In this document: in pieces, positions 26,376-35,144 of the stretch
Position numbering within the stretch: the first letter of the stretch is position 1
Layout of the letters: each line of letters starts with the position of its first letter
From: Acetobacteraceae bacterium AT-5844
Lineage (GTDB): Bacteria > Pseudomonadota > Alphaproteobacteria > Acetobacterales > Acetobacteraceae
Direction: 5' to 3'
Assembly: GCA_000245075.1 (NCBI GenBank)
Contig: JH600053.1
Span: forward strand, 17,753-81,752
DNA: 64,000 bases
The notes under the pieces: model-generated
Told to the model about the DNA's origin: nothing
Database searches by the model: none
Seen by the model: the letters and a program-made list of their open reading frames with translations, nothing else
Position numbers and translations under genes: made by a program

Positions 26376-27535
26376 GGCGCCTGCCTCATGGACACTGAGG
26401 CTTGTCCGCGTAAGGCAGATGCCAGTGATAAGACCCTTCGGGCATTGCCTTCCCAGGTCAGGTCGCGGCTAAAAACTTCGGCTCTTGCGGCTTCACCCAA
26501 GCGCTGCCTTAACCCTGGGTCTTGTGCCAGCCTTACGACAGCGCTCCACATATCGTTGACGTCACCAGGCTGGAACAGAAGTGCGGTACGATCGTGTTCC
26601 AAGATTTCTCTCAGATTGGGCTGATCGGGCGCCACAATGGCGCGGGCTGCAGCCATGTATTCAAATACCTTGAGCGGCGACGCGTACGGCACTGCCGCGG
26701 GCTGGAGGGCAATATCGAAGCGGCGCACCAGCTCAGGAATATGTTGCCGGTGCGTCAGCCCGGTAAACTGGACCTGGGAGATGACCCCCAACTCTCTGGC
26801 GAGCTGCTCAAGCTCGCCCCGCGCGGGCCCATCGCCGACGATCTGCAGCGTCAGTTTTGGCTTGCCGCTATACTGAGCCAGCGACCGTATGACGTGATCG
26901 AGTCCGTGCCAGCCCCTTACAAAGCCTACAAAGCCCAACACCACCTCCTCCCGGGAGGGACCCTGCGACAACGCCTTGGGAAAGTCAGCAAGGTCTATGC
27001 CGTTGGGCACCACGGAGATCCGAGATTGCGGCACTCCGGCCTCGGCAATGCGCTGGGCCAGCACATCAGTCACAGGCAGCACCCGGGTGGCACGGCGCCA
27101 TGCAAGGCGCTCGATTGCCCCGGCGATTCTCCGTAACTTGAGCTGCCCGAAGCGAGCGCGCTCCTCCGCCAAGGGTGCATTAACCTCCAGAAGAAGCGGG
27201 ATGCCTCGCCGCGCGGATACCCACGCCCCGGCAAGGTGAAAGAGATTGGCGCGTTCATAGATGATGTCCGGCTTCAACTCGGCTGCCGCGCGGGAAAGGC
27301 GCAGGGTCGAGGGCACGACATAGGCAAGCTCGGCGAGCTCTCCGACCCAGGAGGGCAGCATCTGGCGCAGTAACGTGACAACGCGGTTGTCTTGCCCCAG
27401 CGCCGTGTCCGCGAAGCTGGCAGGACCGACAACCTGGACGGTGTGGCCCGCGGCGCGCAGGGCCGCCACCATGGCTTCCAGATGTACGCCCTGCCCATCG
27501 CGGGAGCCGATGCGGTGGCTATAGAGGATTTTCAT
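26372..27535 (-). CDS. Glycosyltransferase family 4
   Basis: A 387-residue GT-B enzyme. It starts MKILYSHRIGSRDGQGVHLE and has the family elements ISVVPNGIDLADF, LGFVGFVRGWHGLDHVIRSL, IVGDGPARGELEQLA, and the nucleotide-sugar loop YASPLKVFEYMAAARAIVAP. The ATG at 27535 is preferred over one 15 bases upstream because GAAGG lies 7 bases before it. It overlaps the upstream GNAT/FemAB-like gene by 17 bases and the next glycosyltransferase by 4, so all are co-transcribed and translationally coupled. It likely adds one sugar of the exopolysaccharide repeat. Confidence 0.9.
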   Translation of the reverse strand: MKILYSHRIGSRDGQGVHLEAMVAALRAAGHTVQVVGPASFADTALGQDNRVVTLLRQMLPSWVGELAELAYVVPSTLRLSRAAAELKPDIIYERANLFHLAGAWVSARRGIPLLLEVNAPLAEERARFGQLKLRRIAGAIERLAWRRATRVLPVTDVLAQRIAEAGVPQSRISVVPNGIDLADFPKALSQGPSREEVVLGFVGFVRGWHGLDHVIRSLAQYSGKPKLTLQIVGDGPARGELEQLARELGVISQVQFTGLTHRQHIPELVRRFDIALQPAAVPYASPLKVFEYMAAARAIVAPDQPNLREILEHDRTALLFQPGDVNDMWSAVVRLAQDPGLRQRLGEAARAEVFSRDLTWEGNARRVLSLASALRGQASVSMRQAP

Positions 27536-28598
27536 CACGGCGCCTTCCAATCCACTGTAGCGCTTGTCGTCTGCCTCGCCCGGCCGCTTGCCGCGCGACA
27601 GCCATCAGCCCGGCGGGACGCAACGGATTAGCCAGAAGAACGCCCATGCGCTGCCGCCTTTGCTGGACCCACAGCGGCTTATACGCGTCATCGCCACGTC
27701 CGAGATCCAGCGCAGCAACCCGCTCCTGGTCAATGAGCCATTCGATCATGCGTGCCGTCAGAACCGTGCCGGGAGAGGCCTTCCGCTCTGCCTCCACATG
27801 CGCAAGTTTAAGCAGTGCCGCGTGACTGCCGGACGTCACCCAGTATTGCGCAGCGAGTGCCCGCCCACAGCTGCTTCGCAGCACGCCTAGGCGGAGGGCC
27901 CCGCAGCGGGAGGCGGCGCGCATCAAAGCGGCATCGAAAGCAGGGAATGGTTCGTGAGGCTTCCAGCTTTTTGCGCGGACCTCTTCGTATGCTTGAATCC
28001 CGGCTTCAAGTTCGGCCCCGGGGCAGGAAATCAACTCGAAACGACTTTCCCGCTGAGCTCGGGCAAGCTTGCGCTGGATGGTTGCCCGCAACGGCGGAGG
28101 CCGGCCGTCCAGATACTGTGCCCAGCTTGTCCCTTTCTCGAGCTGCTGCCACCAGTTTCCGAAATGTCTGAAGGTCATCGGAAGAAATCCCGCCGCCCGC
28201 ATACCGTTCAGAAGACTGTCCAGACCGGGGAGTTCCGCATCCAACGTGTCGAGCTGCACCAGCGGCTCGCTCCGCAAGCGCTGCCCAAGGGCTCGCGCTG
28301 CTCCCCCGATATCCTCCTTCCGGGTCGCAAGGGGCCGCCAGCTCAGCGTATAGGGCGTGCTGAGGCTACGAAGCCGCCCGCCCCCCTCCCGCAGGAGGGG
28401 AAGCAGGAGGCAATCCTCACCCACAGCCAACAGGGGCTGGCTACCCTGCGGCAGGGCATGAGCCAGGACGGTATCGTACCAGGCGCGGCTGGCGAAGAAG
28501 TCGCCAGATCCGGCGGGAGCAAGGAAGCGATCGCACCAGCTTGGGAGACCCTGATGATGCAGCGGGAGCAGACGTGGAAGATCAGTCGCGGAGGGCAT
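27519..28598 (-). CDS. GNAT/FemAB-like acyltransferase (CelD/BcsL type)
   Basis: A 359-residue protein of the GNAT_6/FemAB-like group often found in polysaccharide clusters. Visible features are FFASRAWYDTVLAHAL, ATIQRKLARAQRES, the acceptor-side segment SKSWKPHEP-like AKSWKPHEPFPAFD, AAQYWVTSGSHAALLKLAHVEAERKASPG (19 residues of which form the core strand) and LDLGRGDDAYKPLWV, which matches the FemAB-type end of the acyl-CoA domain. The probable role is acylation of a sugar or amino-sugar residue in the polymer. It overlaps the YdcF gene upstream and the glycosyltransferase downstream by 17 bases each. Confidence 0.82.
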   Translation of the reverse strand: MPSATDLPRLLPLHHQGLPSWCDRFLAPAGSGDFFASRAWYDTVLAHALPQGSQPLLAVGEDCLLLPLLREGGGRLRSLSTPYTLSWRPLATRKEDIGGAARALGQRLRSEPLVQLDTLDAELPGLDSLLNGMRAAGFLPMTFRHFGNWWQQLEKGTSWAQYLDGRPPPLRATIQRKLARAQRESRFELISCPGAELEAGIQAYEEVRAKSWKPHEPFPAFDAALMRAASRCGALRLGVLRSSCGRALAAQYWVTSGSHAALLKLAHVEAERKASPGTVLTARMIEWLIDQERVAALDLGRGDDAYKPLWVQQRRQRMGVLLANPLRPAGLMAVARQAAGRGRRQALQWIGRRRDENPL

Positions 28599-29325
28599 AG
28601 ACCAGCCTCCCCGTCCATTCCCGAAGTGCGAACCAGCTTTCTGCCAGATGGTCCGGCCGTGCGATCCAGTCCGACCAACGGAAGGATGCGGCCCTGGCTG
28701 GTCTTACTGGAACGCCGACGGTTTCGAGACCGTGGCGTTGAAATGCGGCAAGCGCACGAGGCAGGTGCCATCCATGGGTGACGATGTAGGCCGCTCCAAC
28801 GCCTGCGTCCCGCAAGAGGGCTATGCTGAAGGTAGCGTTGCCCCGCGTATCTGGCGCGCGCGGCTCTATCCACCGGACCGGAACGCCGAAATCAGTGTTG
28901 AGACTGGCAGCCATAAGCTTGGCAAGTGGTGGCGTCGCGGCCGAAAGCACTCCGCCCGTCACTAAAACCGGCAGGCCAGTGCGGCGATGCAGGGCCGCGC
29001 CGGCTCGCAGCCTCTCCAGCGTCAGGGGGCCGACATCGACGCCGTTCCGGCTGCCGACGATCTCCGCGCCCAAAATCACGATGGCCCCGGGCGCCATATC
29101 AGGCAGGGCTGGCGTGTCTTCCCGTTCCAACGACCCCATCAGCAGGTTGGCCGCCAGCGGCGTGGAAAGAAGGAAGAGGCCGAAGGCCATCAGGACGGCT
29201 CCCAGCCCCGCCAGGCGGCGGCCGCGCCAAGCCAGTAGCCCACACAGCCCGCCTATCAGAGCCAATCCGAGGGGCGGCAGAAGAAAGGACGTCAGTACCT
29301 GTTGCAGCAGCAGAGGTGATGTCAT
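28582..29325 (-). CDS. YdcF/ElyC-family (DUF218) membrane protein
   Basis: A 247-residue inner-membrane protein. Two N-terminal hydrophobic segments (LTSFLLPPLGLALIGGLCGL and LAGLGAVLMAFGLFLLSTPL) precede the DUF218 domain, which shows GAIVILGAEIV, LERLRAGAALHRRTGLPVLV, the WIEPRAPDTRGNATFS signature and IVTHGWHLPRALAAF. DUF218 proteins act in envelope biogenesis (ElyC influences lipid-carrier-dependent polymer synthesis), so a role in balancing lipid carrier use for exopolysaccharide is reasonable. It overlaps its operon neighbours on both sides (4 and 17 bases). Confidence 0.88.
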   Translation of the reverse strand: MTSPLLLQQVLTSFLLPPLGLALIGGLCGLLAWRGRRLAGLGAVLMAFGLFLLSTPLAANLLMGSLEREDTPALPDMAPGAIVILGAEIVGSRNGVDVGPLTLERLRAGAALHRRTGLPVLVTGGVLSAATPPLAKLMAASLNTDFGVPVRWIEPRAPDTRGNATFSIALLRDAGVGAAYIVTHGWHLPRALAAFQRHGLETVGVPVRPARAASFRWSDWIARPDHLAESWFALREWTGRLVYALRD

Positions 29326-31529
29326 GCCATCCCGCCCTGCGCATTACCGAAGCGGACGTCGCGCCAGCTGCCGTTACGGCCGCCGATTTCCTCACGGAAG
29401 AAAGTATAGAACTCGTCGAGCCAGTCGAGGAAACGGTCGCGCTGTATCGGGGTGCGGACGTAGGGCGTATTGCCCGGCTGTAGCGAGGGGGAATGATAGG
29501 TGAGAAGGAAGACGCGGTGGCCCTGGCCGAGCATGTGATGGACCAGCCGCTTGGCCTCCGGGACCGTCATGCCCTCCGGCGTGAGTCGGATGCGTTCTAA
29601 CAAGCCAAGGCGCGACATGGCGCCCGCGAGAGGAAAATACCGAGGCCAGCGGTGGAATACCCATGGTGCCAGCACTGCGCCGTGGCGCGCCAAACGACCT
29701 ACCAGGGCGGCGGAAACAGGTATTTCCAGCAGGGTGCGTTCCGGATCCGTCCAGTAAGGTGTTGGCGTTGTTGCCCAGGCCGCGGGACTGTGCTTGAGGG
29801 CTGGCGTAGGCCAGCATGGAGCGAGGCTGCTGTCGGCCTGATAGCCGAGAGCCTTCAGGACATCACCCGTACGATGGCCCGCACCATAGCGGCCGGTGCG
29901 ATAGATCCGCGGTATCTCTCCGAAGGCTTCGGCCAGAGCATCGGTTAGCCGCCGGGCCTTCTCCAGCTCCAACTCAGCAGGGAGATTGCCGGCATAGCTG
30001 TTGTTCTCGTCCGGCGTTTCGACAAACGGGGGCGTAACCCATGGGTGCATATGTGCGCCGATCTCGCACAACCCGCTCTGCAACAACTCGCGGAGTGGGC
30101 CACGCCCTGCATCCTGCGCAGCCACGGGATAGTCCGCCAGGTACAATGGCTTGACACCATGGCGCGAGAAAACCCGATGAGCCAGATGCTGGCACGCCAT
30201 GGAGGATACGTCCGTCGAACATCTGGAGAAGGGGCCGGACCAGTCGAAGGCTTCCTCCGCGTCAACTGTCGTTAGTAGGAGGGGGGCCATGGTGTTGGCG
30301 GGCTTGGTCGGGGCATGGAAGCGGCTATCTGTAATGGAGGCGCCGTAACCAAGGCCTGTCTCCGCATGGTCGGCATCGCCCTTCCGTACCGGCACGCCGT
30401 AGATCGACAGGTAACGCGCTGCTGCCTGCCGCATGCCGAAACGCGCAGTGGCAAGTGCCTTGCCAGCGGCGCCGATGCGTGCCCTCAGGGCAGGATCGGC
30501 GGCTAGCTGAAACACGGTGTCGAGGTAGCGGCCGGCGTCGTTGAATAGAAAGCCGGTTTCGCCGTCTTTCACAAAGTCGTCGTTCACACCCGGGAGATGG
30601 CGGACGACGACAGGCAGCCCATGCGCCATGGCTTCCGGTACGACCGTCCCGAATCCCTCCAGGCGCGAGGCAAAGACCATGATGTCGGCGGCCTCGAACC
30701 AGGGGTGAGGGTCCAGGCGTTCACCGGCGAAGACCACCGCATGGCCGATACGGGCTGCCGCGACAGCCTGCTCCATGGCGTGGACGTAGGCTGCCTCAAT
30801 GGGAGGGCCAACTAAAATGAGACGGGCTCGTGGATGACGGGCAAGGACGCCAGGCATCGCGTCAATCAGGAAGCGTGGATCCTTTCGCTCGCACAGTCCC
30901 CCCACGAAGAGCAGAACGGGATCTTCCGGGGCGATGCCAAGTGAGGCACGCAACGCTTCCCGCTCTCCAGGCTTGCTGGGTGGAAGCGTGATGCCACATG
31001 CCACAAGATGGCATCGCGCGGGATCGACACCGGAGGCGCTGGTCTGCTGAAAAAGTTTCGGGCTGATGCTGATGAAAGCATCGAAAAGCTGGAAGCCACG
31101 CATTGCAAAGGCCCTGAGACTCGGCCGGTAGTGGTTGACCAATACCGGAACGCTGTCATCGAGCGTTGCGGAGAGCACGAGGCGCCGCTTGGTCAAGGCG
31201 CTCAGCAGGTACGTCACGAAGTACCAGTCTGCATGACACCGATAATGAATGATGTCGTAGCGATGCATATTGCGGACAAACCACCATACCAAGACAACTT
31301 GACGCCAGGTCGGGCTGACTCTTTTCGAGGTCAGGTAGAACACATGGCGCAAGGTTGAACACACCGACGGTGGCTCTGCCGGGCGTGGCGTGTTCGTCAC
31401 CAAAAGGTCGTGTTCGATCTCAGGCGCGAGCTCTTGCATGACGGCGCTGGAGCGCTCCAGGAACACGCCTTCTCCTGCAAAATGCGGGCGGTAATACTTC
31501 AGAATGTGCAGAATCCGGCCCTTGTTCAT
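29322..31529 (-). CDS. Fusion of family 4 glycosyltransferase and polysaccharide deacetylase
   Basis: A 735-residue two-domain protein. Residues 1-380 are a GT-B family 4 glycosyltransferase: HILKYYRPHFAGEGVFLERS at the start, LLFVGGLCERKDPRFLIDAM, and the EX7E motif Glu291/Glu299 in EGFGTVVPEA. A linker of about 35 residues leads to a WalW-like polysaccharide deacetylase domain from about 415: LLLTTVDAEEAFDW, CEIGAHMHPWVTPP with metal-ligand histidines, YRTGRYGAGHRT and a final FLLTYHSPSLQPGNTPYV. Normally these are separate proteins. It heads the leftward operon to 25.2 kb and overlaps YdcF by 4 bases. A combined sugar transfer and N-deacetylation is inferred. Confidence 0.88.
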   Translation of the reverse strand: MNKGRILHILKYYRPHFAGEGVFLERSSAVMQELAPEIEHDLLVTNTPRPAEPPSVCSTLRHVFYLTSKRVSPTWRQVVLVWWFVRNMHRYDIIHYRCHADWYFVTYLLSALTKRRLVLSATLDDSVPVLVNHYRPSLRAFAMRGFQLFDAFISISPKLFQQTSASGVDPARCHLVACGITLPPSKPGEREALRASLGIAPEDPVLLFVGGLCERKDPRFLIDAMPGVLARHPRARLILVGPPIEAAYVHAMEQAVAAARIGHAVVFAGERLDPHPWFEAADIMVFASRLEGFGTVVPEAMAHGLPVVVRHLPGVNDDFVKDGETGFLFNDAGRYLDTVFQLAADPALRARIGAAGKALATARFGMRQAAARYLSIYGVPVRKGDADHAETGLGYGASITDSRFHAPTKPANTMAPLLLTTVDAEEAFDWSGPFSRCSTDVSSMACQHLAHRVFSRHGVKPLYLADYPVAAQDAGRGPLRELLQSGLCEIGAHMHPWVTPPFVETPDENNSYAGNLPAELELEKARRLTDALAEAFGEIPRIYRTGRYGAGHRTGDVLKALGYQADSSLAPCWPTPALKHSPAAWATTPTPYWTDPERTLLEIPVSAALVGRLARHGAVLAPWVFHRWPRYFPLAGAMSRLGLLERIRLTPEGMTVPEAKRLVHHMLGQGHRVFLLTYHSPSLQPGNTPYVRTPIQRDRFLDWLDEFYTFFREEIGGRNGSWRDVRFGNAQGGMA

Positions 31530-31594
31530 AGACCGGCCTCCAGAGCCGCAGTTTTCGGTTTCTTTTGTCGGGCTGGACGGGCACTCTGCACACC

Positions 31595-32653
31595 GTGCAA
31601 GTTCATTTCGTGCCTGTTCGGGACATTGCTGAAATTGAATCGGAGTGGCGCGCGCTCGAAGCCCGCGTGCCGACCCTTTCTTTCTTCCAGTCCTGGGTTT
31701 GGGTCGGTTGCCTGGCTGCGGAGAGGTTCCCCCATCCTGTAATGCTGCGAGCGGAGCGGGAGGGTCAGACGGTGGGGCTCGCGCTCTTCAACCGCTATCG
31801 CCGCCGGCTTCATCTGACGTCGAGCGGTATCGCCGCGCTGGATGCGCCGTTCGTCGAGTACAATGCGCCGCTCGCCATGGGGCCGGATATATCTGCTGCC
31901 CTGCTGCGAGCCGCCTGGAAGGCGCGAGGCATTGGGAAGCTTGTACTGGACGGAAGTGACGCCGCCACCGTGGCCGGCGCTGGCGGCGTACCCTGGCGGA
32001 TGCAGCGGCGCATTGCCCCCAGGGTTGTTCTTGGCGCCATCCGAGCAGCGGGCCTCGACTACATCGGCAGCCGCAGCGGTAATACGCGCTACCAGCTGCG
32101 GCGATCCCTGCGTGCTTATGAGCGACGAGGCGTGGTGACCCTCGAGCGTGCAGCGCGGCCGGCCGAGGCGCTGGACTGGCTCTCGGCCATGATCGCCTTG
32201 CATGAAGCTCGCTGGCAAGCGCAGGGCAGCCCGGGTGCATTTGCCAGCGATTACCTGCTGCGGTTCCACCGGACGTTGGTGGTTCGTGCCCTGGCGGAGG
32301 ATATGTTGGACATGAACCGCGTCCGGGCAGGAGGAGATACACTGGGGTATCTCTACAATTTTCGCCTGCGAGGGCACGTATACGCGTACCAGAGCGGATT
32401 CTCTGCTTCCATGGGCCACGAGAAGCCAGGACTGACCTGTCATGCCTTGGCCATCCAGCATGCCTTGACCGCCGGCGACGAGGTTTATGACTTCCTCGGA
32501 GGAAACGACCGATACAAGCGCAGCCTGGCCAATGCCGAGAACTCTCTGCTGTGGGCGGAGCTGGTGCCGGCACTGTCCCCTGCCGGCATAGCGGCGCGCC
32601 TGGGAGCCATGTGGGGATGGCGTCCTGATCATGCCGTCTCCATCAGCAGGTAG
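31595..32653 (+). CDS. GNAT/FemAB-like acyltransferase
   Basis: A protein of about 352 residues of the GNAT_6 (CelD/BcsL-like) group. Landmarks are EIESEWRALEARVPTLSFFQ, SWVWVGCLAAERFP, RSGNTRYQLRRSLRAYERRG, LHEARWQAQGSPGAF, and the terminal AYQSGFSASMGHEKPGLTCH and YDFLGGNDRYKRSLAN, which is the typical FemAB-like finish. The start is uncertain: GTG at 31595 gives a normal N-terminus, a TTG at 31565 adds ten residues. It diverges from the glycosyltransferase-deacetylase fusion and its 3' end overlaps the convergent glycosyltransferase by 25 bases. Likely an acyl modification step in polymer synthesis. Confidence 0.82.
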   Translation: MQVHFVPVRDIAEIESEWRALEARVPTLSFFQSWVWVGCLAAERFPHPVMLRAEREGQTVGLALFNRYRRRLHLTSSGIAALDAPFVEYNAPLAMGPDISAALLRAAWKARGIGKLVLDGSDAATVAGAGGVPWRMQRRIAPRVVLGAIRAAGLDYIGSRSGNTRYQLRRSLRAYERRGVVTLERAARPAEALDWLSAMIALHEARWQAQGSPGAFASDYLLRFHRTLVVRALAEDMLDMNRVRAGGDTLGYLYNFRLRGHVYAYQSGFSASMGHEKPGLTCHALAIQHALTAGDEVYDFLGGNDRYKRSLANAENSLLWAELVPALSPAGIAARLGAMWGWRPDHAVSISR

Positions 32654-33615
32654 GCGGTAAGAGAGGAGTTGTCCGGCGGTGGGGGCGCCTGCCGCATCTG
32701 CCGGAGCGCGAGGGCCGCGAAGGGGTCTTTCCACCACCTCGGTGTCCGGCCCTTCGGTTCCTGTGCCAACCACTCCAGTACTCTCTGATCCGCCAGGGGG
32801 GGCAGAGCCGCGAAGCCGGCGGCAGGAGGAGGCAAGGTGCCGTCGTAGATGGCCGCGCGGACGGCGAGCCACTGTAGCCTTCCGCGTCCCTGCTGAAGCA
32901 ATCGGCGCCACAGTCTACGAGCATCGCGCCATCGCCAGGGCCGCAATGTGGGCCCGGTCCAGGTGGCTCGCGGTTCGACAACCACGCGTTCCCGCTGCCA
33001 TTTTCCGCCGAGGGCGTCCAGGTCGTGGAAGACGAGGGAACCAATCAGGCCGTCGCCGCGATACATGCCCAATGGCAGCCTCAGCCCTTGCTCTGCGAGC
33101 CGGTCCACAAACTGTCCGCGAAGGGCGAAGAGCGAACCGTGGAGGCCGCCATACCGCTGCATGTCATGGCGCAGGCGTGCCGCGCTGCGGCCGGTACTGG
33201 GCACGGCGGCTGCGCCATTGGCGCAGGGCGCCTCCTTGAGGGCGAGCGCCAGCAGTGCCAGGGCATCTGGGGCAACGGCGGCGTAGGCGTCCACGAAAAC
33301 ATAGGTCTCCGCGGGTGGCCTTACCACATGCAAGAACTGGTTGATGGCGTTGGACTTGTCAGCATGCGGGATGAGATAGACACGCCCCTGTAGGCCCGCT
33401 GCTCGCAGTCCCTCCATAGCGATGGCGGGTGACGCATCGGTCGTGCCATTCAGCAATACGGTGACGTCCATCACCCGGCCCCGCCCAGCCACGGCCAGCG
33501 CGGCGAGGCAGCGGCGCAGGAAGGCCGCCTCGTTGTAGCCAAACACCGCGACAGACCACTCGATAGTCTGTTGCTGTTGTTTAGCTGCCAGGGTTTGGGC
33601 GAGGGCGTGCATCAT
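32629..33615 (-). CDS. Glycosyltransferase family 2
   Basis: A 328-residue GT-A enzyme. After a short tail (MMHALAQTLAAKQQQQTIE) the fold begins WSVAVFGYNEAAFLRRCLAAL, with the nucleotide-binding LLNGTTDASPAIAME, and the DxD-like FVDAYAAVAPDAL. A later RGDGLIGSLVFHDLDALGG could provide the catalytic acid. Members transfer sugars from nucleotide donors at the inner membrane. The ATG shares an A with the stop of the Wzx gene (TAATG), so the two are translationally coupled. The open frame continues far upstream in the same frame but that part overlaps the flippase and is not real. Confidence 0.85.
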   Translation of the reverse strand: MMHALAQTLAAKQQQQTIEWSVAVFGYNEAAFLRRCLAALAVAGRGRVMDVTVLLNGTTDASPAIAMEGLRAAGLQGRVYLIPHADKSNAINQFLHVVRPPAETYVFVDAYAAVAPDALALLALALKEAPCANGAAAVPSTGRSAARLRHDMQRYGGLHGSLFALRGQFVDRLAEQGLRLPLGMYRGDGLIGSLVFHDLDALGGKWQRERVVVEPRATWTGPTLRPWRWRDARRLWRRLLQQGRGRLQWLAVRAAIYDGTLPPPAAGFAALPPLADQRVLEWLAQEPKGRTPRWWKDPFAALALRQMRQAPPPPDNSSLTAYLLMETA

Positions 33616-35144
33616 TAACCCCCCCGCAGCGTGGCGATTTGGCGATCGGCCACCAGTCGGCTCAGCAGCCGCCGCAGAAAGCGCAGCAGATCCATTTCCG
33701 CACCTGGCGGCCGGCCCGCCAGGCTCCAGAGCATCGCCACGGCAACCGTAAAGGTTGCGACGCCCAACCCAATGCCGCCCATGATCTGCCACAGGGCTTC
33801 CGATGCCGACGCAGGCGGTGCCGCCCAGCCGAGGCCGCTGGCCCAGAGCGCGGCCGTCATGGCGCCGGAGGCCAGCAACGGGCGGGCCACACGGGCCAGC
33901 AAGGCTCCGAAGGACAATTTCAGCTGATGCAGGGCGAAGGCCATGAGCGCGCATTGTTCGGCTGCCATCACTATCCCCACTGCGATGGCGGCACCCGTCA
34001 GCCCGTGGCTCGGGATGAGAAGCAGGAGAAAAGGCAGCCGTAATAGGGCGGAGACGGCGGAGATCACGAGAATTGTGCGGAGCATGGTGCGCGCGCTGAG
34101 CAGGGCGATACTGACATTGCCGAAGAGCGTTGTGGTCCAGGCTACCCCCAGGATTGCCACCACCGGGATTGCGTCCAGCCAGGCCTGCCCGAATCCCAGC
34201 GTGACCACCGGGGCGGAGATCAGGGAGATTCCGAAGCCAGCAGGCAGGGTGAGGAGGCCGATCAGCGACAGGATGCGCAAATAGGCGTCGGCTACCTCTT
34301 CGGGGCCGCCGGTTCGCAATGCTGCGGCGAAGCCGGGCATGCAGGCCCGGCAGATAGGATCCACCACTTCCGTCGTCGGTAGTGTGGCCACCTCCACGCC
34401 CACGGTGAAGACGCCTACCTGGACCGGCGCCATGGTGCGGCCGATGACAAAGCTGTCCATCCTGTCGCGGATCACTGCCGTTGTGCTGATCGCCCAGCTC
34501 CAGAAGGAGACGCCGGCAAGCTCCCGCCACGCGGAGAGATCCAGGCGCGGACGATAAGGATGCAGCATGTAGCTCATGATCACCACGCCGAAGCGGTTGA
34601 CCAGAATGCCCAGCACAAGCGCCCAGTGGTTGCGCAGAATAGCTGCCCCGCCGATCGTGACCGCGATGCCCAGAAGGCGTGGCAACAGCTGCAGCCAGAA
34701 TTCCTTATGGAACATCAGATGCCGGCGGAAATCGACGACCCCGACATTGGTCAAGCCGGTTGCCGCGGCCGAAACGGCAATGGCAAGCAACACGTCTTCC
34801 AGCCGCATGTCACCGAAAAACCTCGCGGCGGGAGCGGCGGCAATGGCCACAGCGACGGCCACGAAGACGCCTCGAAGCAGATTCAGCGTGAAGGCGGTGT
34901 TGTAGAGTGCGGGCCGTGGATCGCGTGCCCGGACAATCTGGTCTTCGACGCCCAGCGAGAGGCAGACGTCCAGCGTTGCGGCGAAGGCGGCTGCAAGCGC
35001 AACAAGGCCGAAATCATCTGGCGCCAACAGGCGAACCAGGACCAGGGTGCTGGCAAGACCCAGCAGACGCGTCAGCATGCGCCAGGCCACGACCCAGCCG
35101 GCTCCTCGCATGGTGCGGCCGAGAATGCTTTCCTGGCCGCTCAT
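33615..35144 (-). CDS. Wzx-type polysaccharide flippase
   Basis: A 509-residue integral membrane protein of the MATE/MOP (polysaccharide transporter) superfamily. It starts ILGRTMRGAGWVVAWRMLTR, and repeated hydrophobic spans follow (for example LLGLASTLVLVRLLAPDDFG, VFVAVAVAIAAAPAARFF, IPVVAILGVAWTTTLFGNVS), giving about 12-14 predicted helices. Flippases of this kind move lipid-linked sugar repeats across the inner membrane. It overlaps the amidotransferase by 4 bases and couples to the downstream glycosyltransferase. With the O-antigen-ligase-like protein and Wza it points to a Wzx/Wzy-type export route. Confidence 0.9.
   Translation of the reverse strand: MSGQESILGRTMRGAGWVVAWRMLTRLLGLASTLVLVRLLAPDDFGLVALAAAFAATLDVCLSLGVEDQIVRARDPRPALYNTAFTLNLLRGVFVAVAVAIAAAPAARFFGDMRLEDVLLAIAVSAAATGLTNVGVVDFRRHLMFHKEFWLQLLPRLLGIAVTIGGAAILRNHWALVLGILVNRFGVVIMSYMLHPYRPRLDLSAWRELAGVSFWSWAISTTAVIRDRMDSFVIGRTMAPVQVGVFTVGVEVATLPTTEVVDPICRACMPGFAAALRTGGPEEVADAYLRILSLIGLLTLPAGFGISLISAPVVTLGFGQAWLDAIPVVAILGVAWTTTLFGNVSIALLSARTMLRTILVISAVSALLRLPFLLLLIPSHGLTGAAIAVGIVMAAEQCALMAFALHQLKLSFGALLARVARPLLASGAMTAALWASGLGWAAPPASASEALWQIMGGIGLGVATFTVAVAMLWSLAGRPPGAEMDLLRFLRRLLSRLVADRQIATLRGG

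Noticed and set aside
31526-32911. 461-residue minus-strand frame across the FemAB-like gene
   Set aside because: Shadow of the plus-strand FemAB-like protein, without recognisable motifs.
33616-34530. In-frame upstream extension of the GT2 protein
   Set aside because: It overlaps the Wzx flippase and has no domain; the real start is the TAATG junction.
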